Translations under genes and position numbers: made by a program
Shown: one piece after another, positions 21,905-34,570 of the stretch
Numbering within the stretch: the first letter of the stretch is position 1
Layout of the letters: every line of letters starts with the position of its first letter
Notes under the pieces: model-generated
What the model saw: the letters and a program-made list of their open reading frames with translations, nothing else
What the model was told of the DNA's origin: nothing
Database searches by the model: none
NCBI RefSeq assembly: GCF_002776525.5
Contig: NC_045441.1
Location: 128,764,740 to 128,828,739, forward strand
Direction: 5' to 3'
Length of the DNA stretch: 64,000 nucleotides
From: Piliocolobus tephrosceles
Lineage: Eukaryota > Chordata > Mammalia > Primates > Cercopithecidae

Positions 21905-22313
21905 CAAAGAAAAGTGGCTCAAGGCATTCTACTGATAATGAAATGCATTAGCCTGACTTTTGTCTTCTCTATAAATTTTCCACTTGACTAAGTGACGCTA
22001 GAAGAGGCTACTTTCCCACCCTTTCTGCAGCCTGGAGTGGGAATGAAGGGAGCTGGGGAGCCCTTTCTCGGTTACCTTTCACCCACCTAGCATGAGAGTG
22101 GAGAGGAAGGGGGTGATCAGAAACACCCCCACTGGTCTTGTATCTTCTAGCTGAATTTTTCTCTACTGAAAAAGCATCTCCTCTTCCCCCTTCAAATTTA
22201 TTCTCATTGATGATCTTTTTTCTTTATATAATAGTATTGAAAAGAACAAAACAAACAAAACCCAAAAAAGGCTTATTACAAAGTTTTGATTTTTCACATG
22301 TAAAATGGAGTTT

Positions 22314-22904
22314 GGCCAGGGGTGGTGGCTCATGCCTGGAATCCTAGCACTTTGGGAGGGTAAGATGGGAGGATCACTTGAGTCCAGGAGTTTCAGACCA
22401 GCCTGGGCAACACAGTGAGACCCTATTTCTAAAAAAAAAAAAAAAATGGCTAGGTGCAGTGGCTCAGGCCTGTAATCCCAGCCCTTTGGGAGGCCAAGGT
22501 GGGAGGATCATTTGAGGTCAGGAGTTCAAGACCAGCCTGGCCAATATGTTGAAACCCTATCTCTACTAAAAATACAAACATTAGCTGGGTATGGTGGTGC
22601 ACACCTGTAATCCCAGCTATTCAGAAGGCTGAGGCATGAGAATAGCTTGAACCCAGGAGGCAGAGGCTGCAGTGAGCTGGGATGGCACCACTGCACTCCA
22701 GCCTGGGTAACAGAGTGAGAGTCTGTTGCAAAAAGAAAAAAAATAAGTTAGCTAGGCATGGAGGTGCGCACCTGTGGTCCCAGCTACTCAGGAGGCTAAA
22801 GTGGGAGGATCGCTTGAGCTAGGAGTTTGCAGGTGCCATAAGCCATGATTTGCACCACGCCACTCCAGCCTGGTAACAGAGCAAGACCCTGTCTCAAAAA
22901 AAAG
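22314..22904 (+). mobile_element. AluJ-like, plus strand, split by a second Alu
   Basis: The left arm at 22314-22446 and right arm at 22747-22904 belong to one old element, interrupted at its middle A-rich linker by the Alu at 22447-22741. Confidence 0.85.
22447..22741 (+). mobile_element. AluS-like, plus strand, nested in the middle of an Alu
   Basis: Complete element from GGCTAGGTGCAGTGGCTCAG to GCAAAAAGAAAAAAA, inserted at the central A-rich region of the older copy. Confidence 0.9.
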
Positions 22905-25098
22905 GAGTTTATTCCTTTCCTCAGAACTGGAGACTGGGTACTGGCTACTAGGTGCTTCTAGAGTGCCAGCCACAGTTGCTGGTCTGGGCAGCAGGAGGAA
23001 TGACCGCTGGGGGGTGGAGCGAGTTTCCTTGGTGCTATTTAATGAGCCTTCCGTTGTCCCCATCCCTCGCTGCTGGGCATCTTCAGCTGCCAGTGTTCTG
23101 CTTGGCACTTCACCCCCTCTTTGGCCTTTGTCTCCTTTGGTCCCCACATTGGACCATGCATGTAGCGTCAGGGGCCACTCTTACCGGCACTGATGAGCTG
23201 GGGATGCCTGTGGTGGCACATGTCCCTGCAGCAACCTCATCTTCCATGTGGCCACGAGCCCGCCACCTGCCTAGGCCACCTGTGTCAGTGTTGGCCATAC
23301 ACCAGGGCCCCCAGGTTCACTCACCATTGTGTGTAACTGATGAGATTACTGCCAGATTGCCTCTAGCAGTGCCTTTAGAGATCATTTCAGTTTATTTAAA
23401 AAATCACATCCCTTAGAAAAGAAGGGATTATCTGTGTGTGTGCGTTGTTTTTTTTTTTTAATTGAGACAGAGTCTCTCCCTGTTGCCCAGGCTGGAGTGC
23501 AGTGGTGTGATCTTGGCTCACTGCAACTTGTGCTTCCTGGGTTCAAGCGATTCTTGTGCCTCAGCCTTCCAGGTAGCTCGGATTCCAGGCGCCCACCACC
23601 AGGCCTCGCTAATTTTTTTATTTTTAGTAGAGATGGGGTTTCACCATGTTGGCCAGGCTAGACTCAAACTCCTGATCTCCAGGGATCCACCTGCCTCAGC
23701 CTCCCAAAGTGCTGGGATTACAGGCAGGAGCCACTACACCAGGCCAGAAAAGAAAGGAATATCTGAAAAGAACACAGTCAAAAAAGTATTACGGTATCAG
23801 AACCTGTTTCTTTCTGCCCTCCCTGTTCTAGAGTCAGGGGTGGCCTCCTGTCTCCTCACATGGATCTAGGCCTCTTCATGGGAGGAGAGTTTTGGCCTGG
23901 ACTGCTTGCTGAAGGATCAAGCACATTCTCACCTCTGTCCCCCGATTCTTGTCACCTGGCCCCTTGGCTGGCCCCTGCCCTCTTGCAGCCTGACGTTTGG
24001 ATGCTTGACACTCCAGTCTGTAGGTCTGGATGTTTGACACTCAGGTCTTAGGAAGAGGCCAGTCTGGCCCCGGGGGACTTCTCTGAACTCCACTACATGC
24101 CTGCTCTTCCTATCAGGTTAGTTACATGGTTCTCATGGCCTGGAAGGCTGTTCCTAATCCATGGAAACCTCGTTTTCCAGTTTCTATTCCCCAGTGATGA
24201 ACAAGGCAGACTGCAACAACTAAAACGGCCACACAAAGGCACTTTAGTGATGTTCTTTAGCAGGAAATACCAGACAGATTTTGATGACTGACATGACATG
24301 AACGGGGCCTGTGAAAATTGCTTGTAGTCTACCAAGAAAACGAAATGGCAGCCATTCACGGTACCATGATACATGCTGCAGAATGTTCCTGCTGTGACCA
24401 TAAAGAACAAATACCCAGACATCTGGCTAGGTGGCTGGGAGACAGTACTGTCCACGAAGCCCTCCGATGCTGGGAAAGCCACATCAAAGCACACAGGACA
24501 ACTCAAGTCGAATACAAAACGTGTGTCACAGAAACACACAGACATAAAAATTGAGCCGACACAGCACACCACATGCTCTAGCGGCTCCCACGTTAGAAAA
24601 CAAAGCAGAACACAAAAAACAAAACAAAAGCCCCAAACACAAACCTTTCCTAATCCCTTCGTCTCCCAGCAGCTGTTGCCCTAGTTCTCGGCTCCCCTTC
24701 AAGGCCCACTCTCTGGAGAGTCATCTCCCCCTGCGGTTCCCACCTCTTTACCTCACAGCATTTGCTCAGCCTCCTCTAACTGGAGTTGGACACTCTGCAT
24801 CACTGACGCGCTGCACTTGCTAAGATCAGCAGTGATCTCCATGCTGTCACATCCGTTGATCAACTTCTTAGCTCTGTGACTGGGAGCTGCATTTCTGTCA
24901 TGCGGGTGATTGTTCCTTCCTGCCCTGAAACACTTATTCTTGGTTTTCATGGCATCGCTTGCTCCCCATATCTGTCCCGCCTCTCTGCTTGTGGCTTGCC
25001 CATTTCCTTTGTAGGCACGCCCTCTTCTACCCAACTGCTGTGTGTTGGCCAAGTCCTAAGCCCGCCTCTTCTTTCCTTCTACCCTTGCCCTAGATAAT
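22905..25098. other. intron 2 segment without a gene (one Alu inside)
   Basis: Apart from the Alu at 23449-23744, no repeat or exon is recognised. 24000-24050 holds an imperfect tandem duplication of about 30 bp (GGATGCTTGACACTC and GGATGTTTGACACTC). Open frames on both strands at 24093-24684 have no family resemblance. Confidence 0.6.
23449..23744 (-). mobile_element. AluS-like, minus strand
   Basis: T-run, GAGACAGAGTCTCTCC, both arms, ending CACTACACCAGGCC. Confidence 0.93.
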
Positions 25099-25516
25099 TG
25101 TTATGGGTTGAACTCTGTCCCCCCTAAAGTTATGTTGAACTCCTAATTCCTGGCACCTCAGCATGTGACTTTATTTAGGAATGGAGTTGTTGCAGATATA
25201 ATTAGCTAAGATGAGGTCATCCTGGAGTAGGTGGGCCCTAATCTAGTGTGACTCACATCCGTATAAGAGGGAAATCTGGACATAGATACTGACACAGCAG
25301 CAAGATGGTCATGTGAAAAGTGAGGAAGAGACTGGAGTGATGCGGCCACAAGCCAAGGAACACCTGGAACCACCCAAAGAGGGAAGAGACAAGGAAGGCT
25401 CTACCCCTGGGGCCTTCAGAGGGAGCATGGCCCTGCTGACACCTTGATTTTGGATGTCTTTTGTTTTAAGCCAGTATTTTGTGGTACCTATTTCAGCAGC
25501 CCTAGGAAACTGACTC
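25099..25516 (+). mobile_element. MLT1-type (ERVL-MaLR) solitary LTR
   Basis: Starts TGTTATGGGTTGAACTCTGT and contains AGATGAGGTCATCCTGGAGT and CAGCAGCCCTAGGAAACTGA. Better preserved than the copy at 16715; no retroviral internal sequence follows. Confidence 0.8.
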
Positions 25517-25539
25517 AGTCATCTTACTCACTCCACAGG

Positions 25540-26460
25540 TTTAAATTCCATTTGTATTTCCAGGTTTGTCTCCATCTTGGAATTCTCCTTCTGGCTCTAG
25601 ATTTACATTCTGGAAACCTGGTATTGCCTCTGGAATGTCTCATAGTCATCTCCAATTCCACAAGTCTAGAAGGGAACTCTTCTCTGATCCCCCTCTCTAA
25701 ACATACTCCTTCCACTGTCCTCCTCATTTTATGAAATGGAATCACCACCCTCCAGCTGCTTAGGCAGAAATCCAGGAAAGATGTTTGATTTCTTTATCCC
25801 CATCATCTATCCACTAACATGGTCAGCTCCAAAGTCTCAAGTCAGCCCCTGATTCTCCATCCCCCCTGCCGCAGCAGAGGAGCTGGTCACCCCTGCATTA
25901 CCTGGAGCTTCCACCACAGCCTTTCCACTTGTCTCTCCCTTCCTCCTGCCCACTTCCTCCATGGCAGCCACAGGGAACAGATGGCACTCCCCCTTGCTTA
26001 AGCCTTCAGGGGCTCCCCACTGGACTTGGAATGAAATCTAAACCCCTCCATGGCCATGGGGCCTCCACGACTGGGACCCTGCCCACCTCTCCACCATCCC
26101 TGCCAACCACTCTCCTAGCTCAATATGTTGCAGGCCCATCAGTTTCCTTTCTATTTTCAAGAGTACCCGGAGCTCCTTTGGAGCTAGAGTCTTCATGGGA
26201 TGCTGTTGCTTCTGCCTTAAATGTTCTCCCTGCTGGCTGTCACATGGCTGCCTCCTTTTCATCCCTCAAATCTTAGCTCAACTGTCACGCTACAGACATG
26301 CCTCCCTTGACACCAGTTAGTCTTCATATCGGGTGCCATAAATGCCACTTCATAGCACTTTCCTAACCTGCTCGCTGTCTGTCTTCCCTGACCAAGTCTA
26401 TGAGGGCAGCACAGGCATTCGGTAGCCACTCATTAAGCATCTGTTGATCAAATAAACTTT
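25540..26460 (+). mobile_element. L2 LINE 3' region, plus strand
   Basis: The order of blocks follows the L2 3' end: GGGGCTCCCCACTGGACTTG, GGCCATGGGGCCTCCACGAC, ATCTTAGCTCAACTGTCAC, CACTTCATAGCACTTTC and TCTATGAGGGCAGCAC. No intact reading frame. Confidence 0.75.
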
Positions 26461-27212
26461 TACTAAATATAAAAAAGTGTTAAAATATGGATTAAGACAA
26501 AGCTCTAAGGCAGTGCAGACAAAAGAGAGTAGAAGGGCTGAATCATTATGCAGCAATCAAGGCTGGGCATGAGGGGGCAGGATTTAGCCCAAGGAGGAGG
26601 AGGAGAAGCTGAGGCCCAGAGAGGGGCACGAGCATCCCGGCTCACACTCACCTGTCCAGGACAGACAGCAGGAGTGCCAAGGACAAATACTTGTAGGTGG
26701 CCAATGAAAGAATTATAGTAAAAATGACAGGAGGAGCAGGAGGGGTGGAAGTGGCACCTGGGTCATGCAGGGTTAGGACTTGGGACCTCAGGGATTTAGC
26801 CCAAACCTCTTATTTTATGGCCATTGTCATTACACCCTCTAGAGCCTCCATCTTAGCTCTTCTGTTGAAGCCTTTTTATCCCGCGCAGTCCCACTGCAAC
26901 ATGCTAAATTGCGTGCTCCTCCACCTGGGCCTCACCACAGCCACCTGCTGCTCTCTTGCCTTTGGTTTGAACCTTTTCCGATCCCCTCTGGATCCCTCTC
27001 CCATCCCTAAGGGTTCAGCCTTTTCTCTGTACTCATGAGACATATTTCGGATACAGCCTGTCCCCCTCCCTGCCCCCTTCCATTCTTCCTTATTCAAACA
27101 GACACTGCCCACTGTCTCTGTGCTGGCTCTTCCAGGTGATAAGGATACAAAGATCAGTGACATACTCAGACCAGATTGGTCCAATAAATACTAATGGAGC
27201 ACCCACTGGCCC

Positions 27213-27399
27213 CACAGAACCATCTTAAAGAAATTCCTCATCGCTATTTTGGGACATCAAAAATAAACATATATATGAAGTGTCAGACAAAATCTGCACC
27301 TAAGAAAGAAGACTCATTCCTTTCCAACATTCCCAAAGCAAGCCACTAAACATTCTTCTTCTGGGGAAAGAAAGTAAATAATTGTCATTTTTGACACAT
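27213..27399 (+). repeat. diverged local duplication, copy 1 (about 190 bp)
   Basis: Shares long blocks with 28794-28989, including ACCATCTTAAAGAA, CTATTTTGGGACATCAAAAATA and TGAAGTGTCAGACAAAATCT. Estimated by eye at roughly 75-80% identity with small indels. Not a repeat family I can name; L2-like tail sequence follows at about 27405-27515. Confidence 0.8.
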
Positions 27400-27404
27400 A
27401 AATA

Positions 27405-27515
27405 CGTTTGCATATGTGCCTCTACTATACCTCCTGGAGGGCAGGGTCTGCGTCTTACTTGTCCTTGATCCTCAGCTTGGCACACAGAAGCTGCTTCATA
27501 AACAGTTGCTCAACA
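27405..27515 (+). mobile_element. L2 3' end fragment, plus strand
   Basis: CTCCTGGAGGGCAGGGTCTG followed by GCTTGGCACACAGAAGCTGC. Confidence 0.55.
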
Positions 27516-27694
27516 CCCAGCCCATAAACCCTCAGGTAAGGGAGGTAGTTCCCCATCTGGCCTCTGGGAATCTCTGGGGACTTCAGACCATTTTGCTGTG
27601 ATCTGATCTTGCAGAGGCCTTGTCCCCCTCCTCTGCTAGTCTATGAGGCTCTGAGGTACTAGAAGTTCAAAGTCAAGTCTAAAATGTTTCTTTT

Positions 27695-27989
27695 TTTTTT
27701 TGAGACAGAGTCTCACTCTGTCACCCAGGCTGGAGTGCAGTGGCGCGATCTTGGCTCACTGCAGGCTCCGCCTCCCGGGTTCACACCATTCTCCTGCGTC
27801 AGCCTCTAGAGTAGCTGGGACTACAGGCACCCACCACCACGCCCAGCTAATTTTTTTGTATTTTTTTTTTTAGTAGAGACGGGGTTTCACCGTGTTAACC
27901 AGGATGGTCTCGATCTCCTGACCTCGTGATCCCCCTGCCTCGTCCTCCCAAAGTACTGGCATTACAGGTGTGAGCCACCGTGCCAGGCC
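27695..27989 (-). mobile_element. AluY-like, minus strand
   Basis: Perfect 15-bp target duplication TAAAATGTTTCTTTT at 27680-27694 and 27991-28005. Confidence 0.95.
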
Positions 27990-28793
27990 GTAAAATGTTT
28001 CTTTTCATCCAGCCACCTGAAGCATGTTGGATGGTTGCTAAAGCATGCATAGTCTTCAGGGAAGCTCATTCTTACTGATGGTCATTCTGAGCCAGAATCT
28101 GTTTCAAGCTGCCCTCACTCACTTATTAGAATATTCAACCACCATTTACTAAGTGTTTCCTCTGGGCCAGGTACTGTGCTGGGTGCTAAAGATCAAAAAG
28201 TAAACCAGACCCCGTGGCTCTTCCAGGAGTTCACTGTCTAACCAGGGTAGCAGCATAGTGACATCTGACATACAGTGTGTGAAGTGTGTATGCAGTACAC
28301 AAAGATGGGGGAAACTGGAGGAGAGAGAAAGCAGGATGGGCTTCCCAGGAGGAGTCTGAGCTGAGCCTTAATAAGTGGCCAGGCAGGGGTGGCCACCACA
28401 CACAGAGCAGTGCAAGTCCCCTGACCCCCATGTCGCTGCTCTATCTCCAGTGTCTAGCATGCAGCCTGGGCATGCAGGTGCTCCATACACATTTGTAGAA
28501 GGAATGAATCTATGCCAAGTGCACACCCCCAGCAGTTGCCAGTTTTCCCTGGAGCTGGCAATGCCACCTTGTCAATACCTCCTATGTGAGAGGCAGACAG
28601 CTTGGCCTTTCTGTTTCAGAGTTCACATGGTTTTTTGGGTTAATCATCACATTTCAGTTGCTTCTATTCTGTTCTTGGTTCGGGTTCAGGCAGGTAGGGC
28701 TGTTGGTTCCTGAATGCTGTGAGTGGGCATCTCCAGGTTCTGTTATAACTGATCTCTCATTTGCTGTTCCTCACCTTCCCTGCTACAGCTCCA

Positions 28794-28989
28794 CCCCATG
28801 GAACCATCTTAAAGAATCGCCTCATTACTATTTTGGGACATCAAAAATACTTTAAACACACATGAAGTGTCAGACAAAATCTGCACCTAAGAAAGAGGGG
28901 GATAATTTCTTTCCAGCGCTCTCATAGCAAGACACTGAAAATTCTATCTTTCTATAGAAAGAGGAAAAACAACTGTCATTTTGGACACC
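28794..28989 (+). repeat. diverged local duplication, copy 2 (about 195 bp)
   Basis: The partner of 27213-27399, in direct orientation 1.6 kb away, ending at TGTCATTTTGGACAC. Either two members of an unnamed old interspersed repeat or a local duplication. Confidence 0.8.
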
Positions 28990-29149
28990 ATCAATATGGA
29001 AGTTTTGATAATTTAGCTCCATTCACTCTCTTGACTGCACACACTGAGAAGCATTCCCAGGTCACGTCCAGATCATGTGACCCTGCAGGGGAATGGCCTC
29101 CAGTGGAGGTGTAGAGGCTGCGGAAGAGGTTGTGGCCCACACTTGGGAT

Positions 29150-29290
29150 CCCAGTGTTCACGGGGTCGAATCCCAGCCCTGTCAAGTACTGGCTGTGTAC
29201 CTACTTCTGGGTACGGGTATGAAGATTAGGTGAAACACAGCATCAGAAGGGGCACCTTGCATAGGCCTGGCATAGAGTAGGCAGCCGAAC
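29150..29290 (+). mobile_element. MIR-like, plus strand
   Basis: GGTCGAATCCCAGCCCTGTC, ACTGGCTGTGTACCTAC and GGCCTGGCATAGAGTAGGC. Confidence 0.5.
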
Positions 29291-29384
29291 AATACTAAAC
29301 CACGTGTCTATAATACGTCTTAAGTCCATGTGAAAGCAATGAAATAAACAGATCATCCCTCTTCCTTATTATTATTATTTTTTC

Positions 29385-29667
29385 CTTTTTGAGACAGGGT
29401 CTCGCTCTGTTGTCCAGGCTGGAGTGCAGTGGCACGATCTTGGTTCACTGCAACTTCCTGGGCTCAAGCAATCCTCCCTCCTCAGCCTCCTGAGTAGCTG
29501 GGACCACAGGCATGCACCACCACACCCAGCTAATCTTTGTATTTTATGGTAGAGACAGGATTTCACCACGTTGCCCAGGCTGTTCTTGAGCTCTTGAGCT
29601 CAAGCAATCCTCCCGCCTCAGCCTCCCAAAGTGCTGGGATTATGGGTGTGAGCCACTGCACCCAGCT
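29385..29667 (-). mobile_element. AluJ-like, minus strand
   Basis: GAGACAGGGTCTCGCTCTGT with old-type GGGCTCAAGCAATCC; ends CACTGCACCCAGC. Head-to-head with the next Alu, 166 bp away. Confidence 0.93.
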
Positions 29668-29833
29668 TCCTCATTTTATAAAGCCACTTTCTTTGTGATA
29701 CGGAATACTCTGTTGAAATATATTAAAGCATATACACTAAACAACTGTTTCATTTATTTACATAAAAAGGTGAAAAGATTAATATAACCAACAATGAAGT
29801 ACCTACCACCTAGCTTTAGAAATAATACTCCCT

Positions 29834-30131
29834 GGCCGGGCTTGGTGGCTCACGCCTGTAATACCAGCACTTTGGGAGGCTGAGGTGGGTGGATCGCCCG
29901 AGGTCAGGAGTTCAACACCAGCCTGGTCAACATGGCGAAATCCTGTCTCTACTAAAAATACAAAAATTAGCCGGGCGTGGTGGCACGCACCTGTAGTCCC
30001 AGCTACTTGGGAGGCTGAGGCAGAAGAATTGCTTGAACCCGGGAGGCAGAGGTTTCAGTGGGCTGAGATTGAGCCACTGTACTCCAGCCTGGGTGACAGG
30101 GCGAGACTTCGTCTTGAGAAAAAAAAAAAGG
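29834..30131 (+). mobile_element. AluS-like, plus strand
   Basis: GGCCGGGCTTGGTGGCTCAC to an A-tail; ACTCCCT occurs on both flanks. Confidence 0.95.
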
Positions 30132-32119
30132 GATAAAACTCCCTATCCACAATCCTCTTGCTTCTTCCTTGTGTAGGGAAATACTGCTGTAACCTAGTGT
30201 TCCTTTTATTTCATCTCACATGAATGCTAGGTACATGCAGTGCACTAGGCAATGAAGACTGAAAAGACAGCCCTGCCCTTGGGCTGCTTGGAGTCCTAAC
30301 AGTGTGCCAGGCTAGAGGTCAGAGTGATGCCCAGAGGACACAGCCCAGGGAATAGGTTTGGGAGGGTGGTCCCGTGGGTCTGAGGGCCCCGGCGGGCAGA
30401 GTCAACCCATATTACTGTGTCTGCTTATGGCATCAGTGGCTAAGGGCTGTGACGCAGGATTCAGGGTACAGTCCCTTGCTCACCCCAAACACTTTGGGCA
30501 AGTCTAAGACCAGAGTCAGTGTCTTGCTCAGTTCACTGATAAAATAAGGGCAGGGTTCTCTGCCATTCCGAACTTGGGCAATGAATCTGCAACACTAATC
30601 GGAGCGCACAGGCAGAGCTGTGCATTTCTGGAAAAATGTTACTCAATTTCTCTGAGTTTTTATTTCACCATCTATAAAATGTGATTATTAATCTCACTTT
30701 TTCTCTTGTCTCTATGGCAGCTTATGAAGATAAATTATGGTTGGCAGAATTATAAAGCAGTTTGAACTCCTTGGAAGCAAGACACTCTATTAGTCCATGG
30801 TATTTTATAATCACTGATATTATAAGGTGTACTTGAATTGAACTGCAGTGAAAAAGTCCGTTCCCACAAATATATGTAGATTGAAAGTAACCTCAGTACG
30901 GCTGGGGCAGAAGCAATCAAAATGTAAAATTGTATTTCAGATGGGGTGTTAAATCTTATGTTTCCACTGCAAAAATAAGGAGACTTGTATTGCTGTCTTG
31001 AGCTCTGAGCTGCTGTTTGAGCTGGTGACCAGGAGTGGGAGGCGAGGGATTACAGTGAAGCAGTGCAGGACCCAAGAAACAGTGGCGGAAATCTGAAGAG
31101 CAGGGAGGAGGAGGAGGCTATTTTAGAGGAATTGGAGGCAGAGGTAAGAGAGAGCTGTACAGAAGACAGTCAGAAAGGCAAAGGCTGGAAAGCACCTTGG
31201 GGCAGCTGCATAGAGAGACAACATGCCCTGTGACCACAGGCAAGCCTGCTGGGAAGACAGGGGCAGCCTCCCCGCAGGATGAATCCACACCATGCCTGGG
31301 GGGATCTGGAGGGTCCAAGTGGAGATGCAGATGGCCATTGAGGTGAGCTAATCCCAGGTCAACCTGTGATTTGATTCTGAAAAAGACACAGCTTCCTAGG
31401 CAAACAGGAGACTGGAGAGAAATAGCTTTGTCTTTGATTAGGGTGTTAGGTAGACAAGCAAAAGGAAAAAGGGACCCAGAGATGAAGCTCTAGAACCAAA
31501 ACACAGGGGGAGGTTGACAAGGGGCCCACCCATTGTGCTGGCTTCCACAGAGCCATCCTTGGAATGGCCAAGCCAAGCACCGTGGACCCCAAGATCTCTG
31601 TGCACTCTGCAGCAGGGTACTTTTGCCTGGTTATAAGCTGAAGAAATTAGGGTGGAGAACGGCTGCAAGGGAACAAGGTTCTGACTCTAAAAGGAGAGCT
31701 GGGGGGACAGACATGCCACTCAAACTTCTGGGTGGTTGCAGTTTGATGTAACACACGTAGCACCACTGCTGCAGAGATGTTCTACCTAAGGGGCTGCTGC
31801 TGATGTCCATCAAACTGTGTGCTAAGGAGGATCATTTCAGACCCTCACTGATGATTCTGTCATAATTGAGTATCTTCAGCTATCACCAATAGAAGTGCTC
31901 AAGACTTCAGAATGAACCATCATATCCATATGGAGGTTGACATAATTGCAGTTGGGTCTAGATGTTGACATCATTCTCATGCCACACTTGGACAGTCTCC
32001 TAAAGGATGCAGGCTTTCTTCATTCAACTGGCCATTCCCTGTATAATGTTAGAATCAGAGTGGCAGTTTTTTCCTATTCATACTGGCAGTGAACATCTTG
32101 GCTCTGAATATGTACTAAA

Positions 32120-32144
32120 TACACACACGCACACACACACACTT
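32120..32144. repeat. (CA)n microsatellite, short
   Basis: About 11 ACAC units with one CG interruption. Confidence 0.85.
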
Positions 32145-34370
32145 CACGCTGATCCTTCATTCCTAGTCCCGCTCCAACTCTGCTAAGTGTAGCACCAAAA
32201 TCTAACTCACTTGCTTACACGCCAGAGGAGAAGGTTGCATCTGCAACTGAAGTGAATATAATCTCCAAAGGCTTCTAGTGATGTTGGTGTAAACTGGAAA
32301 CCAGTTCTCAGATGTCCAGAGCATACTGGCCTCTAAATTTGTGGTTATGTGCTTGTGCATGTAGAATAAAGTGAAGAAAGTACAGCCAGGGACATGGATC
32401 TACCTAAACGATATTGACTTGACTTGGTGAAATAAGAAAAGCAACAAGGGAAGTAAAGGAAAGAGAAGAAAAAAAGAAAACCATAAATTGTAATGTCAAC
32501 GAGGAAGGTTCCTAGGTTCCTTGGACTCCGTGGTGAGGCATTTCAAAGGTACTCACACTGCCCTGTAATTCCTGTGATCCTTATACTCCTGACAAGTGCT
32601 GTGCCTGCTTTACCCATTCCCAGCCTGGGTGGCCCAGTATCCCCCAATCTGGTCTCTGGTGGTTTTACCATGAAGCTCTGTGTTGCTGGAGAAAGCCTTT
32701 TCTGGCCTCCCAGCACTCTACCAGACTACGGTGTCACCAGGCCAGGCTTTATGCTTGGTGACTTTTGCCAAAGAATGTGCTCAACAAATGTTTGCAGAAG
32801 CACAGCTGTGCTCTGCCACTGCGCTCAGATGAGGCTCCTAACCAGGTGAGCGCAAAGGCCAGAGGCCGGGAATCCTAACACAACACAGTGGCTGAGAAAG
32901 GAGCCAGGCCTCAGCCATTCTTTTATGATGGTCCTCACCATGGATCCTTTTGTTGATTGTTTTTCTTCCGATTCATTGTTAGCCTGTTGACTGAAGCGGA
33001 GGGTTGAAACTGGGCATTCAGAGCTTTGTTGGGAAGCCTGCTGATTCTGGGAAGGCCTAACCCAAGGCCCACGGTCACTTGCTGTCACTTTTCAGCTTTC
33101 TGGGGCCACTCCTCTTTTCTCCGCACTGGCAAGGGATTTGGAATTTCAGTTCCTGTGGATCAACTGCAGATATGGCATCTTCACTTTATTCAGCCTGGTG
33201 ATGTTACCCACTTAAAGTGATCATGAGATGTGAGGCTGGGGAAAAGGCCGCCCTCTTCCACACTGACCTATTAATTCAAGGTTCACCCTCTACTGTAGAT
33301 GGATGCATACTAAGAAAGTAACATTATTTATGTGCAACTTTACTGATTTAAATGCAAAACTCATTGTTTCAACATTCAGCTTTGACTGGTTCATGGTGAG
33401 TACTCAGTAAGTGTTTGCTGGATGAATGAATGAACCAACAACAGGCAGAAGAAACGATGCTTTCCTTCCCAAGGTTCCCTCTGCCTGCACTGGAGAAGCC
33501 CCGAATCTCCAACTCTCAGACGAGTGACTGTGCCATAGTCAAGGCTCATCTTTGGGGTATTTTCTTTCCTTACGGCACCATCTGATCACGTGGCTTGTGG
33601 AGCTAAGTCACAGCCAGTCTTTATGGCTGACAGTCTGGGATAAAAGACAGAGACTTGCTCCTTCTTTGAAAGGGAGATACATTCAGTGTCAGCAGCCGGA
33701 GATACACCAATTAAGAGAACAGAAGCCAGAAACTTGAGCTATGAAAAGGAGCTCACTGAGTAAAAATGTCAAACACAAGTTAGACAGTGAATTTCCATTG
33801 CAGCCTAAGGGATATTCCAATAAAACAGGTATCATCTGAGGAGTCTCCCTCCCTGCATTGTGTGTTAGGTGGAAAACTACTGAGAAAGCAGGGCCCAAAC
33901 CCACCAATACCCTACCGAAGCAAGTTTCCAAATAAAGCCACTACTCCTGGCCGATGGAGTAGGCTCTGACCCTGTAAGTATAGGACGCGGTCTGACTCCA
34001 AGCAGGCAGGTGTGAGTGGGGTGAGGGAAGCCAGGTGGATGAGGATGGCCTTGTTCTCCGGAGACATGCACACCATCAAACCAGCAGAACAGGACTCACT
34101 GAGGGCATGTTTTTTACCCAATTTTAGAGCAGGAAGCATCCACAGAGTAAAGTGGCCACGGCCCGTCTGCTCACAGCATGCACGGTTCGGACCTGCTGTG
34201 GTCCGGACAAGAGCGAGCGCTCACGGTGACTCGTTGGTTATTCCAGCAGGAGTTAGGAACAAGAAGGTCTTGTCAAACAAAATGGGCATAAACTCCAGGT
34301 CTCCAGCCAAGGGCAGCTTATTCAGGGAAAACCTTCCAACACTCAACTTTTCTTAAAGGAGCTGAAAAAG

Positions 34371-34396
34371 AACAAACCAAACCAAACCAAACCAAA
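34371..34396. repeat. (AACCA)n run
   Basis: Five units of AACCA/ACCAA, close to the CTCF-like motif at 34454. Confidence 0.8.
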
Positions 34397-34453
34397 GTTT
34401 GCCACCTTGTGTTTGGGTCACAGAGGAAATACAAAGCTGGCTCTTTACACCTC

Positions 34454-34468
34454 CCACTAGGGGGCGCT
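34454..34468 (+). promoter_or_regulatory. CTCF-like motif (CCACTAGGGGGCGCT)
   Basis: This is a near-ideal CTCF core (CCACTAGGGGGCGCT) in HIPK2 intron 2, in non-repeat sequence about 100 bp before an Alu. It is in the same orientation as the motif at 7034-7048, 27.4 kb away. It contains one CpG, the position through which methylation usually affects binding. Confidence 0.65.
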
Positions 34469-34570
34469 GAAGTGCAGCAGACACAGGCTCCAAAAGCCAC
34501 CTGAACCTTCAACTCCTATGGAGACAGAGGGACGCGACCCACTGGGTAAGGGAATAAAGGGTTCCCTTAA

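Larger units (their letters stand above)
26461..29384. other. intron 2 segment with duplication pair, no gene
   Basis: Holds the 27213/28794 duplication pair, an AluY, L2 tail fragments (27405-27515 and about 28425-28510) and an L2/MIR-like stretch at 28130-28255. No exon seen. Confidence 0.6.
30132..34570. other. 4.4-kb Alu-free stretch of intron 2
   Basis: No Alu or L1. Only short old L2-like ends (about 32750-32815 and 33390-33440) and a CA run. The CTCF-like motif at 34454 lies near its end. No open frame resembles a known protein. Confidence 0.7.
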
